44,296 nt of DNA. It comes from CAYUPI01 sp964446585. Its GTDB lineage: Bacteria > Verrucomicrobiota > Verrucomicrobiia > Limisphaerales > UBA8199. Shown here piece by piece: positions 1 to 8,172 of this stretch. The DNA is taken from NCBI GenBank assembly GCA_964446585.1, contig CAYUPI010000046.1:1-44296 (forward strand), in the 5' to 3' direction. The notes below the pieces were generated by a model, which was given only the letters and a program-made list of their open reading frames with translations, did no database searches and was not told the DNA's origin. The first letter of the stretch is position 1, and every line of letters begins with the position of its first letter. The position numbers were made by a program, and so were the translations under genes.

Positions 1-43
1 GGGTAGCGTAAGAGTTCTTGTGTAAAAGCGTAGAGAGCGGGTG
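1..43 (+). repeat. Left terminal inverted repeat of the IS256-type element
   Basis: Bases 1-43 match the reverse complement of 1258-1299 with a few single-base gaps and mismatches. Shared blocks include GTGTAAAAGC and GAGAGCGGGTG. The first possible transposase start (GTG at 41) lies at the inner edge of this repeat. Confidence 0.85.
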
Positions 44-61
44 TATCGGGGTTTAACACAT

Positions 62-1291
62 ATGAAAACCCGAACCTTAGCGAAAGGCGATACACCCATG
101 AGAGCCGTTGAAGCCCTCACCTACGAGCCTGCCGCCTGCTGGCGGCGGCTGCAAGCGTCAAAACACGAGTTCTTCTTTGAAGACTTGGAACAACTGATGA
201 AAGACCGGCACCAGCAGTTTCTGGAAGAGCTGATGGGCTATGAGCGGCAGTGTTTTCTCAACGCTCATCCCTACCAGCGCTCAGAGCAGCGGGTCGATCA
301 GGCCAATGGCTTTTATGAGCGGAAGCTGACCACGCGCCTGGGGGTAGTGCCGCTGAAAGTGCCCCGGACCCGTTCGGGCCAGTTTCGCACCCAGGTGCTG
401 GTGCGTTATGGGCGCCGGGAGCCGGTAATTAACCAAGCCCTTAAGGAGGTGTTCCTGTTGGGCGTCTCTACCCGCCAGACTGGCCGGGCGCTGGCCACGT
501 TGGTCGAGGAGAGCGTCAGTGCCGCCACCGTCAGCGCCGTGGCCAAGGCCTTGGACGTCTCGGTGAGCAGCTTCCATCGGCGTCGGCTCTCCGATGAGTA
601 TCGCTACTTGATCCTGGACGGGGTCAGCGTGCGGATCCGCCTGGTGGGCAAGGTCCAGCGGCGCCTGGTGCTTTGCGCCTACGGGGTAACTCGCCAAGGC
701 CGGCGCCAGCTCATCGATTTCCAAGTGGTCAAAGCCGAGGGCGAAGACACCTGGTATGGGTTTCTGTGGAACTTGTGGAGCCGGGGGCTGCACGGGGAAT
801 TCCTGGAGCTCATCGCCACCGATGGCCAGCCCGGATTAATCCGCGCTCTGGGCCGGTTGTGGGCAGCGGTGCCCCACCAGCGGTGCTGGGCGCATAAGCT
901 GCGCAACCTGGAAAACAAACTCAAAGCCTCCCAGCACTCTTGCTTGGAGGAGGCCAAGCTCATCTACCAGGCCGCGAATCGAACGGAGGCCATCGCCCGC
1001 TTTCGGCGATGGAAGCGTCGCTGGCAAGATGCCGCGCCCAAAGCCGTCGCCTGCTTGGAAAAGGATTTAGAAGAGCTCCTGGCTTTCTTTGACTGTCCCA
1101 AGGCGCACTGGAAGCGTCTGCGCACCACCAACGTCATTGAACGACTCTTTGTGGAAGTGCGCCGCCGCATTCGCACGATGTGTGCCTTTACTACTCGCAG
1201 CAGTTGTGAACGAATTCTTTACAGCGTCTTTGAGCGGATGAACAACCACTGGTCCCGTCACCCGCTCTCAGCTTTTACACACAACTCTTGA
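62..1291 (+). CDS. IS256-family (mutator-type) transposase
   Basis: Catalyses cut-and-paste or copy-paste transposition of its element. The 409-residue product has the usual IS256 size. The DDE triad is visible: Asp in LILDGVSV (about residue 186), Asp in IATDGQPG (about 254) and Glu in TTNVIERLF (about 360). The family's Cys/His pair is present in QRCWAHKLRN. The N-terminal half holds the DNA-binding helices (RRTRQTGRA-like region around residues 135-170). ATG at 62 is chosen because the GTG at 41 sits inside the TIR; ATG at 98, with an AAAGG about 10 bases upstream, is also possible. No frameshift or stop interrupts the frame. Confidence 0.88.
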   Translation: MKTRTLAKGDTPMRAVEALTYEPAACWRRLQASKHEFFFEDLEQLMKDRHQQFLEELMGYERQCFLNAHPYQRSEQRVDQANGFYERKLTTRLGVVPLKVPRTRSGQFRTQVLVRYGRREPVINQALKEVFLLGVSTRQTGRALATLVEESVSAATVSAVAKALDVSVSSFHRRRLSDEYRYLILDGVSVRIRLVGKVQRRLVLCAYGVTRQGRRQLIDFQVVKAEGEDTWYGFLWNLWSRGLHGEFLELIATDGQPGLIRALGRLWAAVPHQRCWAHKLRNLENKLKASQHSCLEEAKLIYQAANRTEAIARFRRWKRRWQDAAPKAVACLEKDLEELLAFFDCPKAHWKRLRTTNVIERLFVEVRRRIRTMCAFTTRSSCERILYSVFERMNNHWSRHPLSAFTHNS

Positions 1292-1299
1292 CGCCACCC
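1258..1299 (-). repeat. Right terminal inverted repeat of the IS256-type element
   Basis: Inverted copy of the left end. The transposase stop codon (TGA 1289-1291) lies inside it. The repeat also carries an in-frame TTG at 1288 that opens into the downstream reading frame, so the IS supplies a possible start codon for the adjacent gene. Confidence 0.82.
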
Positions 1300-2862
1300 G
1301 AAGCAGTCCAGAAATGCCTTCGCGATAACGTTATCGCTGCTTCGTTTCACCAAGGAAGTCAAACCTGGCGTCCCGACAGCAAGACTCAAGGGCCTTTCCT
1401 ACCAGGAAAGACTGGCTCGGCGGTCCTCCTTTTCATGCTCGCTGCACTGTGCCTGCCGACGATTGGGCTCGCCTCCGACCTATTTTCTGCAGGACCGTTA
1501 TTTGATGAATTTGACCTAACGCTGATGAGCGGTCGGCGAACGGAAGTCCTGGGCCCTCTTTTTTACTCCCAGCAGGTGGATACAGAGCGGACTTGGGCTC
1601 TGCCGCCATTGTTTTCTCTTTGGCGCGACCCCGCAACCGAATCCGAAGAATTCGATTTCGTCTATCCCTTATTCACGTACGACAATTATGGTGGCCAGTA
1701 TCGCTGGCAGTTCTTTCAACTTCTGAGCCTGGCGGGGGGTCCGACTCAACAGGAGACCGCCCGGGATCGATTTACGATTTTCCCCTTCTATTTCCAGCAG
1801 CGTTCTAGCGTGCCGAGCGAGAATTACACCGCTGTTGGACCCTTTTACGGCCATCTGCGGAATCGTCTGTTTCACGACGAGATTTTCTTCGTGATGTTTC
1901 CGTTCTATGCCCATACACGGAAGAAGGATGTGATCACGGATAATTACGTTTATCCGTTCTTTCACCTGCGCCATGGCGAACGCCTGAGCGGCTGGCAATT
2001 CTGGCCGCTGGTGGGCCACGAACACAAAGATGTGACCACTCGCACCAACGGTTTCAATGAGATCGAAACCATCGGCGGCCACGAGAAGCTATTCGCGTTG
2101 TGGCCGTTTTTCGCGCAGCAAACCATCGGCATTGGCACTGAGGATCAGTTGTGGCAGCAACAGTTGCTGCCCGCTTACAGCCTGGTCCGCTCCTCCAAGC
2201 GCGACCAGACGACGATTCTGTGGCCATTCTTCTCGCGGATTGACGACCGGGAGAAAAAGTACCGGGAATGGGAAGTTCCCTGGCCATTCATCGTGTTCGC
2301 CCGAGGTGAAGGCAAGACCACCACCCGCTTCTGGCCAATGTTCAGCCGCGCGCACAGCCCCACCCTGGAGAGCGATTCCTATCTTTGGCCGATCTACAAA
2401 TACAATCGCATTCATTCCGACCCACTGGACCGCCGGCGCACGCGCATTTTATACTTTCTTTATTCCGACACTCGGACGACTAACACGGAAACCCAGGCGA
2501 GCCAACGGCGGGTGGATTTGTGGCCGGTATTCACCCATCGGCGCGATTACAACGGCAACACGCGGCTGCAAGTGCTGGCGGTGTTGGAGCCGTTCCTGCC
2601 CGGAAGTCATAAAACTGAGCGAGATTATTCGCCGCTCTGGTCAGTATGGCGCGCGGAGAAAAATGCCCGGAGCGGCGCCGCCAGCCAATCGCTGCTCTGG
2701 AACCTTTACCGCCGGGAAACAACTGCGGCATCGAAAAAATGCTCGCTCTTGTTCGGCTTGTTCCAGTATCAATCGGGCGCCGAAGGCAAGCGCCTGCGGG
2801 CGCTGTATTTGCCTCTGGGAAAAACAGCGCCATCGGGACTGCCAAAGCCGAATGAGCAATGA
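1288..2862 (+). CDS. Exported protein with W/Y-P-F-F repeats, 5' end probably cut by the IS
   Basis: I do not recognise a named family. After a hydrophobic signal-like stretch (SAVLLFMLAALCLPTIGLAS) the protein is built of a dozen or more units of about 25-45 residues. Each is marked by an aromatic/hydrophobic-x-P-F/L/I-F/Y core (VYPLF, FPFYF, VYPFFH, LWPFF twice, PWPFI, FWPMF, LWPIY, LWPVF), which suggests repeated beta strands in an envelope protein. The true start is uncertain. The frame is open back to a TTG at 1288 within the IS right TIR; the first in-frame ATG (1435) would cut the signal peptide in half and leave it without a positive n-region. The original N-terminus was therefore probably lost or displaced by the insertion. 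The gene lies just upstream of mlaE on the same strand and may serve the same transport system (inference). Confidence 0.6.
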   Translation: MTPPEAVQKCLRDNVIAASFHQGSQTWRPDSKTQGPFLPGKTGSAVLLFMLAALCLPTIGLASDLFSAGPLFDEFDLTLMSGRRTEVLGPLFYSQQVDTERTWALPPLFSLWRDPATESEEFDFVYPLFTYDNYGGQYRWQFFQLLSLAGGPTQQETARDRFTIFPFYFQQRSSVPSENYTAVGPFYGHLRNRLFHDEIFFVMFPFYAHTRKKDVITDNYVYPFFHLRHGERLSGWQFWPLVGHEHKDVTTRTNGFNEIETIGGHEKLFALWPFFAQQTIGIGTEDQLWQQQLLPAYSLVRSSKRDQTTILWPFFSRIDDREKKYREWEVPWPFIVFARGEGKTTTRFWPMFSRAHSPTLESDSYLWPIYKYNRIHSDPLDRRRTRILYFLYSDTRTTNTETQASQRRVDLWPVFTHRRDYNGNTRLQVLAVLEPFLPGSHKTERDYSPLWSVWRAEKNARSGAASQSLLWNLYRRETTAASKKCSLLFGLFQYQSGAEGKRLRALYLPLGKTAPSGLPKPNEQ

Positions 2863-2958
2863 ATTTTACAAAGAATATTAACTTTCCTCGACCGGCCGCG
2901 AATTTGGAATGTGGCGTTTCCTTCGGACTTCGGCCTTTGGGTTTCGGGCTTTAGTCTC

Positions 2959-3696
2959 ATGTTCCAAAACATCGGAGAGATGGTGGTTTTGTTCTGGCGA
3001 ACGCTGACCTCGCTGCCCTCGATTATGCGCCAGCGCCAGAAGGTGTTCGAGCAGTTCTTCGAGATCGGCAACGCCAGCCTGCTGATGGTCTGCATCCTCT
3101 CGTTCTTCATCGGCGGTGTCATCACGTTGCACACCGGCCCGCTGCTGGTCGAGCGGGGACTGGCCAATGCAGTCGGCGGCCTGGTAGGCATTGCGGTTTG
3201 CAAAGAACTGGCGCCAGTCATGATGTCGATCCTGATCGCCGGCCGCATCGGCTCGGCCATGGCCGCCGAGATCGGCTCGATGCAGGTTTATCAGGAAATC
3301 GACGCCTTGCGGACCATGAATATCAACCCGATCCAGTACCTGGTATTGCCGCGGCTGGTGGGCATCGCCGCCGGTCTGCCCATGCTGGTCACTTTCGCCG
3401 TTCTGGTCGGCTGGCTCGGCGGCGCGTTTGTTGCCGTGGCCAACAAGCGCATCGATATTCCCATTGGCAGTTTTTTCACCGACCTCGGCAATGTCGTGGA
3501 GTTTAAGGACGTGGTCAACGGGGTGTTCAAGAGTTTCATTTTTGCGGTGGTCATTGGCGTGGTTTGCTGCCACCAGGGCCTGATCACACGCGGCGGCCCG
3601 CGCGGGATCGGCCGCTCGGTCACCAAAGCGGTGGTTAATTCGATCATCCTCATTGTGATCCTCGATTACATCCTCACCCGAATTCTGCTGAAGTAA
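2959..3696 (+). CDS. mlaE: MlaE-type permease of an MCE/ABC phospholipid transport system
   Basis: Inner-membrane permease of the Mla-type transporter, which moves phospholipids between inner and outer membrane. The 245-residue product aligns in character with E. coli MlaE: a cytoplasmic N-terminal helix, then about five membrane helices. The conserved core is seen in KELAPVMMSILIAGRIGSAMAAEIGSM followed by the EIDALRTM loop. An in-frame GTG at 2911 would add 16 residues; ATG 2959 is preferred because it gives the usual N-terminus. The stop overlaps the mlaF start by one base (TAATG), so the two are translationally coupled. The repeat protein ending at 2862 is the preceding gene. Confidence 0.9.
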   Translation: MFQNIGEMVVLFWRTLTSLPSIMRQRQKVFEQFFEIGNASLLMVCILSFFIGGVITLHTGPLLVERGLANAVGGLVGIAVCKELAPVMMSILIAGRIGSAMAAEIGSMQVYQEIDALRTMNINPIQYLVLPRLVGIAAGLPMLVTFAVLVGWLGGAFVAVANKRIDIPIGSFFTDLGNVVEFKDVVNGVFKSFIFAVVIGVVCCHQGLITRGGPRGIGRSVTKAVVNSIILIVILDYILTRILLK

Positions 3697-4457
3697 TGAA
3701 CGCGCCTGCGCCCAATCACCATCACGGCGGTGTCAGTGTCGAAGTGCGCGCTTTGCGCAAGACCCTGGGCGGTCAGGAAGTGCTCAAAGGATTGGATTTC
3801 GAGGTCAAGCCCGGCGAGGTGTTTGTCATCATGGGTCCGAGCGGCAGCGGCAAGAGTGTCCTGCTCAGGCATATTATCGGGCTGGAGAGGCCTGACGCCG
3901 GCGAAATCCTCATTGACGGCCAGCCAATCGCGGACGCGTCGGTGATGAACCAATACCGGTTGGCCATGGTGTTTCAATCCGGGGCGCTGCTTAACTCCCT
4001 GACAGTCGGTGAGAACGTCGGTCTATATCTGAGTGAGCATCGGCTGAAGCCTTCGGCCGAAATCGCACGCGTGGTTGTGGAAAAGCTGGAAGTCGTCGGC
4101 CTGAAAGGCGTTGAGGACAAAATGCCCAGCGAACTTTCCGGAGGCATGAAAAAGCGCGTGGCGATCGCGCGCGCTCTGGTCATCGAGCCACAACTGATTC
4201 TCTACGACGAACCGACGAGCGAGCTGGACCCGTTATCGGCCGTGGTAATTGCCGAAGAAATCCTGAACCTCAAGCACCGCATCCACGTGACCTCTTTGGT
4301 CGTGTCGCATGATCGGGAGCTGGCGTTCGGCGTGGCGGACCGCCTGGCCGTCATCAACCAGGGCCGCATCCTGACCGTCGGCTCGCCCGAGGAGGTAAAG
4401 CGCCAGCCGGATCCTCTGATACAAAAATTCCTGAACGCCGATCTGAAGCACTTGTAA
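3696..4457 (+). CDS. mlaF: MlaF-type ATP-binding protein of the MCE transporter
   Basis: ATPase subunit that powers the MlaE permease. All ABC motifs are present in 253 residues: Walker A GPSGSGKS (about 47-54), Q-loop MVFQSGALLNSLTV, signature LSGGMKKRVAIARAL, Walker B LILYDEPTSELDP and the switch histidine VVSHD. The glycine-methionine signature SGGM with KKR and the FQSGALLNSLTV Q-loop are typical of MlaF rather than other ABC ATPases. An odd short histidine run (HHHGG) near the N-terminus follows a proline-rich start. The gene overlaps mlaE by one base and is followed after 38 bases by mlaD. Confidence 0.93.
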   Translation: MNAPAPNHHHGGVSVEVRALRKTLGGQEVLKGLDFEVKPGEVFVIMGPSGSGKSVLLRHIIGLERPDAGEILIDGQPIADASVMNQYRLAMVFQSGALLNSLTVGENVGLYLSEHRLKPSAEIARVVVEKLEVVGLKGVEDKMPSELSGGMKKRVAIARALVIEPQLILYDEPTSELDPLSAVVIAEEILNLKHRIHVTSLVVSHDRELAFGVADRLAVINQGRILTVGSPEEVKRQPDPLIQKFLNADLKHL

Positions 4458-4495
4458 CCTTGAAAACCTCTCACAATTATTGAAAGTTTGATCCT

Positions 4496-5473
4496 ATGCG
4501 AAACACCCTTGAGACTCGTCTCGGAATATTTGTGGCACTGGCGGTCATCGCCACGGTGCTGATCCTGGAAACCGTGGGCGGAGGCGAGCGGTTTCGACGC
4601 GGCTACCGCATCAACGGCCTGTTTGACAATGTCTCGGAACTCAAGGTCGGCGACCGCGTCAAAATGGCCGGCGTCGAAATAGGCCGCGTCCAGGAAATAT
4701 CTCTGACCAATAACAAAGTGCTGGTGACCATGAAGATCCAGGCCTCCCACCGCAACGAAGTCAGGACCGACAGTGTCGCCACCGTAAAGTTCACCGGGTT
4801 GCTGGGCCAGAATTATGTGGCGATCGATTTCGGCACGGCCAACGCGCTGCCCGCCAGTGAAGACTTCTACCTCAACACGCAGGAGCAACCCGACATGAGC
4901 GCCATCATGAAAAAGATAGACAATGTTGCCTCCGGGGTGGAGAACCTCACTAAGAGTTTCACGGGCTTTAAGGTCGATGAACTGCTCGGCCCGCTTACGG
5001 ATCTGGTTCGCGTCAACAAGGATCCGCTCACCGCCACGATCACCAACTTGCAGTCGATTTCCACCCAAATTTCGCAGGGCCGCGGCACCGTGGGCAAGTT
5101 GATCTATGACGATTCTCTGTACAACACCGCGCTCACCACCGTCAGCAACCTCCAGGACACTGCCACACAAATCAAGCTGACGGTCGCCGACGCCCGCAAT
5201 GTCATCGCTCAAGCCAATTCCGGCCAGGGCACACTCGGCAAGTTGCTCAAGGATGACACACTTTACCGGGAAACGACCGAATCGGTGACGAACTTGAAGG
5301 AGATTCTGCAGAAAATCAACCAAGGCCAGGGCTCGGTCGGCAAGCTGGTCAACGATCAGGAACTTTACCGCAATGCGAAACTGACCCTGCAAAAGGTGGA
5401 CAAAGCCACGGAGGGTCTCGAGGACCAGGGGCCATTGAGCGTCTTGGGAATCATCGTAAATAACCTGTTCTGA
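4496..5473 (+). CDS. mlaD: MlaD-type MCE-domain lipid-binding protein
   Basis: Membrane-anchored periplasmic substrate-binding subunit. An N-terminal membrane helix (about residues 7-27) is followed by one MCE domain (about 37-115, with LFDNVSELKVGDRVKMAGVEIG and FTGLLGQNYVAIDFG). A long helical tail follows. The tail contains three copies of a G(Q/R)G(T/S)(V/L)GKL..D..LY motif (near residues 197, 241 and 276), each followed by a helix. This looks like a periodic needle or tube-forming extension of the sort seen in longer MCE proteins. With mlaE and mlaF it gives the core transporter; no MlaC or MlaB gene is next to it. Confidence 0.9.
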   Translation: MRNTLETRLGIFVALAVIATVLILETVGGGERFRRGYRINGLFDNVSELKVGDRVKMAGVEIGRVQEISLTNNKVLVTMKIQASHRNEVRTDSVATVKFTGLLGQNYVAIDFGTANALPASEDFYLNTQEQPDMSAIMKKIDNVASGVENLTKSFTGFKVDELLGPLTDLVRVNKDPLTATITNLQSISTQISQGRGTVGKLIYDDSLYNTALTTVSNLQDTATQIKLTVADARNVIAQANSGQGTLGKLLKDDTLYRETTESVTNLKEILQKINQGQGSVGKLVNDQELYRNAKLTLQKVDKATEGLEDQGPLSVLGIIVNNLF

Positions 5474-5574
5474 GCCGCCGCCTCCCCACACCGGCCTTCC
5501 AAAACATCAGTAGCTGGCAAACAGCACCTCCATGTAGGTTGGGACCGCCAGAATTGGCCGAATCATCTTCAGGC

Positions 5575-5596
5575 AGCAACATCCTCGTTGCTTTTG
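5575..5596 (+). terminator. Weak terminator-like hairpin after mlaD
   Basis: A 6-bp stem (AGCAAC / GTTGCT, 6-base loop) runs directly into TTTTG about 100 bases after the mlaD stop. The stem is short, so this is only a possible terminator of the mla transcript. The rest of 5474-5701 shows nothing I can name. Confidence 0.35.
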
Positions 5597-5701
5597 TCGA
5601 AAAATTCGCGTATGCAATAGGCGTCCGTGACAGTTCAGCGCTGCGGCGTTTGCTTGGCGAACGGCCCTTAAGGATGGACTGCGTCGGAACCGAACTGCAG
5701 C

Positions 5702-7822
5702 ATGAGATCGATATCACGCGACATTGTTCCAGCGTTGCTTCTTCTTTACGGCGCCTGCCCGCTCTCGGGCCAGCAAATCAGCTCTTTTGATCCGACCTTC
5801 GGCGCGCCGACCGACCAGCAATACATCCAGATCAACGGGAGCGGCTTTCTAGGGCCGAATTTGATTGTGCGGTTTAACGGAACCTTGGACCCAACCGCAC
5901 AGGCGACTGCGGCTGATGGTACGATTATCCAGGCGCGCGTTCCTTCCGGAGCTATGACTGGCCCGATTAGCGTTCAGGTCAACGGCGGGCCGATTGCTTC
6001 TAGTGTGGAGAATTTCATCGTCATTGGCCCGGGGCCTTACATCAATAGCATTTCGCCTACTAATGGGTCCGCCGCTACGCGGGTCACCTTAACAGGATCA
6101 CATTTCTTCACTGGTATCAGTTCCGTCACCTTCAATGGGCTCGCTTCTCAATCCAGCCACGTCGTATCCGACACTTCAATGACCGCCGACGCTCCGTCAG
6201 GCGTGACGAGCGGGCCGATCACCGTGACGGGACCGAAAGGTTCGAGCACCAGCAGCCAGCTTTTTTACGTTCCGCCCATAGTCACTGGTTTCTCACCCGC
6301 GTCAGGGCGCGCGAACACCAACATGATAATTACGGGAGCAAACTTTTTGGGAGCCACCAAGCTGTGGTTCTCAGGGACGAGCGGCCCTTTTAGCTTAGCG
6401 ACTACCCCGGCCGTTCTGAGCAATCAAGCGATGCAAGTCACCGTCCCGGTGGGTGTCACCAGCGGTCAGCTTCGTGTCATTGCGCCGGCCGGCTCTTTCA
6501 CAACGACCAGCAACTTCGTTGTACGGCCGACGATTTTTGGGTTTTCACCGGGCGCAGGACCCGTTGGGACCAGCGTGACGATCACCGGCGCCAACTTCAA
6601 CGTCGGAACGCCGACGGTGAGATTTAACGGCACCAGTTCGACCTCCGTATCGGGCGTTTCGTTCGGCCAGCTTACGGCCACGGTACCGTCGGGAGCGACG
6701 ACTGGCCCGATCAGCATCACCACGACCGACGGCAGCCACACCAACGCGAACAACTTCTACCTACCCGCCTCAATCACGAGTTTCACGCCGACGAATAGTG
6801 CGCCGGGAACGACAGTGACGATCACCGGCCAGAATTTCTTGGGCGCAACCAACGTCAGTTTCAACGGCGCGACTGCCAATTTCACTCCACCTGTCATTAA
6901 CACTACTTTGCAAGCTGTTGTCCCCGCCAATGTGACTACCGGACCGATCAGCGTAAGCACCCCCGCCGGCACGGCCACCAGCAGCAGACTCTTTTATGCC
7001 GCGCCGCTCATCACGGGTTTCACTCCGGATCACGGCCTGCCGGGCACCAACGTGACGATCACCGGGTTCAACTTCCTGGGCACTACGGCCGTAAAATTCA
7101 ACGGCCTGAATGCTTCGTTCATACCTCCGACCAGCAACACCAGCATTCAGGCCATCGTTCCCACCAGCGCCCAGACCGGGCCAATAACAGTCATCGCCCC
7201 GGCTGGCACGAACACAAGCGCCAGTTCGTTTGTGCTCGATTACAGCAGTGACATCGCGGTGAGCGTGGCCGCCAGCCCCAACCTGGCATTCATCGGCAGC
7301 AACCTGGTTTACACCTTGACAGTCACCAACAGCGGCCCTTTCGCGGCTCCGAATGTGGCCCTGACAAACACGCTGCCATCCTCGGTGAGTCTCCAGTCGG
7401 CCACTACCACCCAAGGCACCTTGGCGACAAATAGCAACCCTATTCTCGGCAGCTTCAACACCATTGCCACCAATGGCTCGGTCACCGTTACTCTCGTCGT
7501 TGTGCCACAAACCACAGGCCAGATTACCAACATCGCGAGTGTCAACAGCGGCTACACCGATCCGGTTCCAGGAAACAATTCGGTGAGCACCATCACGACG
7601 GTGCTTCCTTTGCCCATCCTCTCGATTGCGCTGCAGTCCGCGAATAGCGTCCGGGTGTCCTGGCCGGTGCAGCTCACGAATTTCGTATTGCAAAGCAAAT
7701 CGAACTTGCTGCCGGGCTACTTTTGGTCGGATGTCCTGACTGCGCCGGTAATTTCCGACAGCCAAAGCGTCGTGACTGAGTCCAATATCGCCGCAGCCAG
7801 ATTCTATCGGTTGAAGCAGTGA
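5702..7822 (+). CDS. Secreted six-fold IPT/TIG-domain protein with DUF11 and C-terminal module
   Basis: An exported adhesin- or cell-surface-like protein of 706 residues; its binding partner is unknown. A signal peptide (about 1-23) is followed by six consecutive IPT/TIG immunoglobulin-like domains starting near residues 25, 111, 192, 274, 356 and 433. Each begins with an I-x-x-F/I-x-P pattern and carries (I/L)TG.(N/H)F and a TGPI-type strand. A DUF11-type repeat follows (about 515-625, with TLTVTNSGPFAAPNVALTN). The end (about 640-706) is the lineage's short C-terminal module (VRVSWPVQLTNFVLQSKSNL ... ARFYRLKQ), probably a surface or secretion signal. Repeats 4-6 are close to each other in DNA sequence, suggesting internal duplication. 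Confidence 0.85.
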   Translation: MRSISRDIVPALLLLYGACPLSGQQISSFDPTFGAPTDQQYIQINGSGFLGPNLIVRFNGTLDPTAQATAADGTIIQARVPSGAMTGPISVQVNGGPIASSVENFIVIGPGPYINSISPTNGSAATRVTLTGSHFFTGISSVTFNGLASQSSHVVSDTSMTADAPSGVTSGPITVTGPKGSSTSSQLFYVPPIVTGFSPASGRANTNMIITGANFLGATKLWFSGTSGPFSLATTPAVLSNQAMQVTVPVGVTSGQLRVIAPAGSFTTTSNFVVRPTIFGFSPGAGPVGTSVTITGANFNVGTPTVRFNGTSSTSVSGVSFGQLTATVPSGATTGPISITTTDGSHTNANNFYLPASITSFTPTNSAPGTTVTITGQNFLGATNVSFNGATANFTPPVINTTLQAVVPANVTTGPISVSTPAGTATSSRLFYAAPLITGFTPDHGLPGTNVTITGFNFLGTTAVKFNGLNASFIPPTSNTSIQAIVPTSAQTGPITVIAPAGTNTSASSFVLDYSSDIAVSVAASPNLAFIGSNLVYTLTVTNSGPFAAPNVALTNTLPSSVSLQSATTTQGTLATNSNPILGSFNTIATNGSVTVTLVVVPQTTGQITNIASVNSGYTDPVPGNNSVSTITTVLPLPILSIALQSANSVRVSWPVQLTNFVLQSKSNLLPGYFWSDVLTAPVISDSQSVVTESNIAAARFYRLKQ

Positions 7823-8172
7823 ATGGCCAAGCAGGAACGACGCAGTCGAACCACCAATTAACAATAAAGAACACCAATAGCGGTGGGACCAGAATGGCGC
7901 TCTTAGCAGACCTGGAGTAGCTGTCTGACTGGGTGGCAGTTCCTGTCCAATGGGATTTGGGGTTTTTCATCCGTAGAACACCGGATTGATCTTTTCTGCC
8001 GAAAGTTCAAAATGGCAGTGCGTTTTCGACCTCAGGGTGTGATGCTCGAGACGCGGTCGGTAAGGTTCGTCGAACGAAAAGATTGACCGAGGCCGCCTGC
8101 CAGTTTTCTTATACTAACCCAACCAGCGGCTTGTGTAGCGCTGGTTTTTTTATTTTGCGGAGCGACTGGGCA
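7823..8172. other. Intergenic stretch between convergent genes
   Basis: There is no convincing coding frame in these 350 bases. The only clear element is the hairpin terminator at 8121-8151. The 300 bases between the preceding stop and that hairpin could be a long 3' untranslated region or could hold a small RNA; I see no known RNA family in it. Confidence 0.5.
8121..8151 (+). terminator. Rho-independent terminator
   Basis: A perfect 8-bp stem (AACCAGCG / CGCTGGTT) with a 10-base loop is followed at once by a run of seven T on the plus strand. The opposite strand lacks a T-run, so it ends plus-strand transcription. The only plus-strand gene upstream is the IPT/TIG protein, whose stop is 299 bases away. 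Confidence 0.8.

Larger units (their letters stand above)
1..1299 (+). mobile_element. Complete IS256-family insertion sequence
   Basis: The element is bounded by imperfect terminal inverted repeats of about 40 bp (1-43 and 1258-1299) and carries one transposase gene filling almost the whole length. About 1.3 kb with long TIRs and one mutator-type DDE transposase is the standard IS256 layout. The left end coincides with base 1, so the left flank and the expected 8-9 bp target duplication cannot be seen; the right-hand copy would start at 1300. A window that begins exactly at an IS end may mark an assembly break at a repeated element. The frame is intact, so the element may be active. Confidence 0.85.

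Noticed and set aside
4202..5491. Long minus-strand open frame opposite mlaF/mlaD
   Set aside because: It lies wholly over well-supported MCE genes, has no recognisable domain, and is explained by GC-rich codon bias on the other strand.
8050..8085. tRNA T-arm-like GGTTCG sequence
   Set aside because: No cloverleaf or acceptor stem can be built around it; no tRNA was recognised anywhere in the window.
8080..8116. Promoter-like TTGACC and TATACT before the terminator hairpin
   Set aside because: The spacing is 21 bases and a transcript would begin inside the terminator stem.
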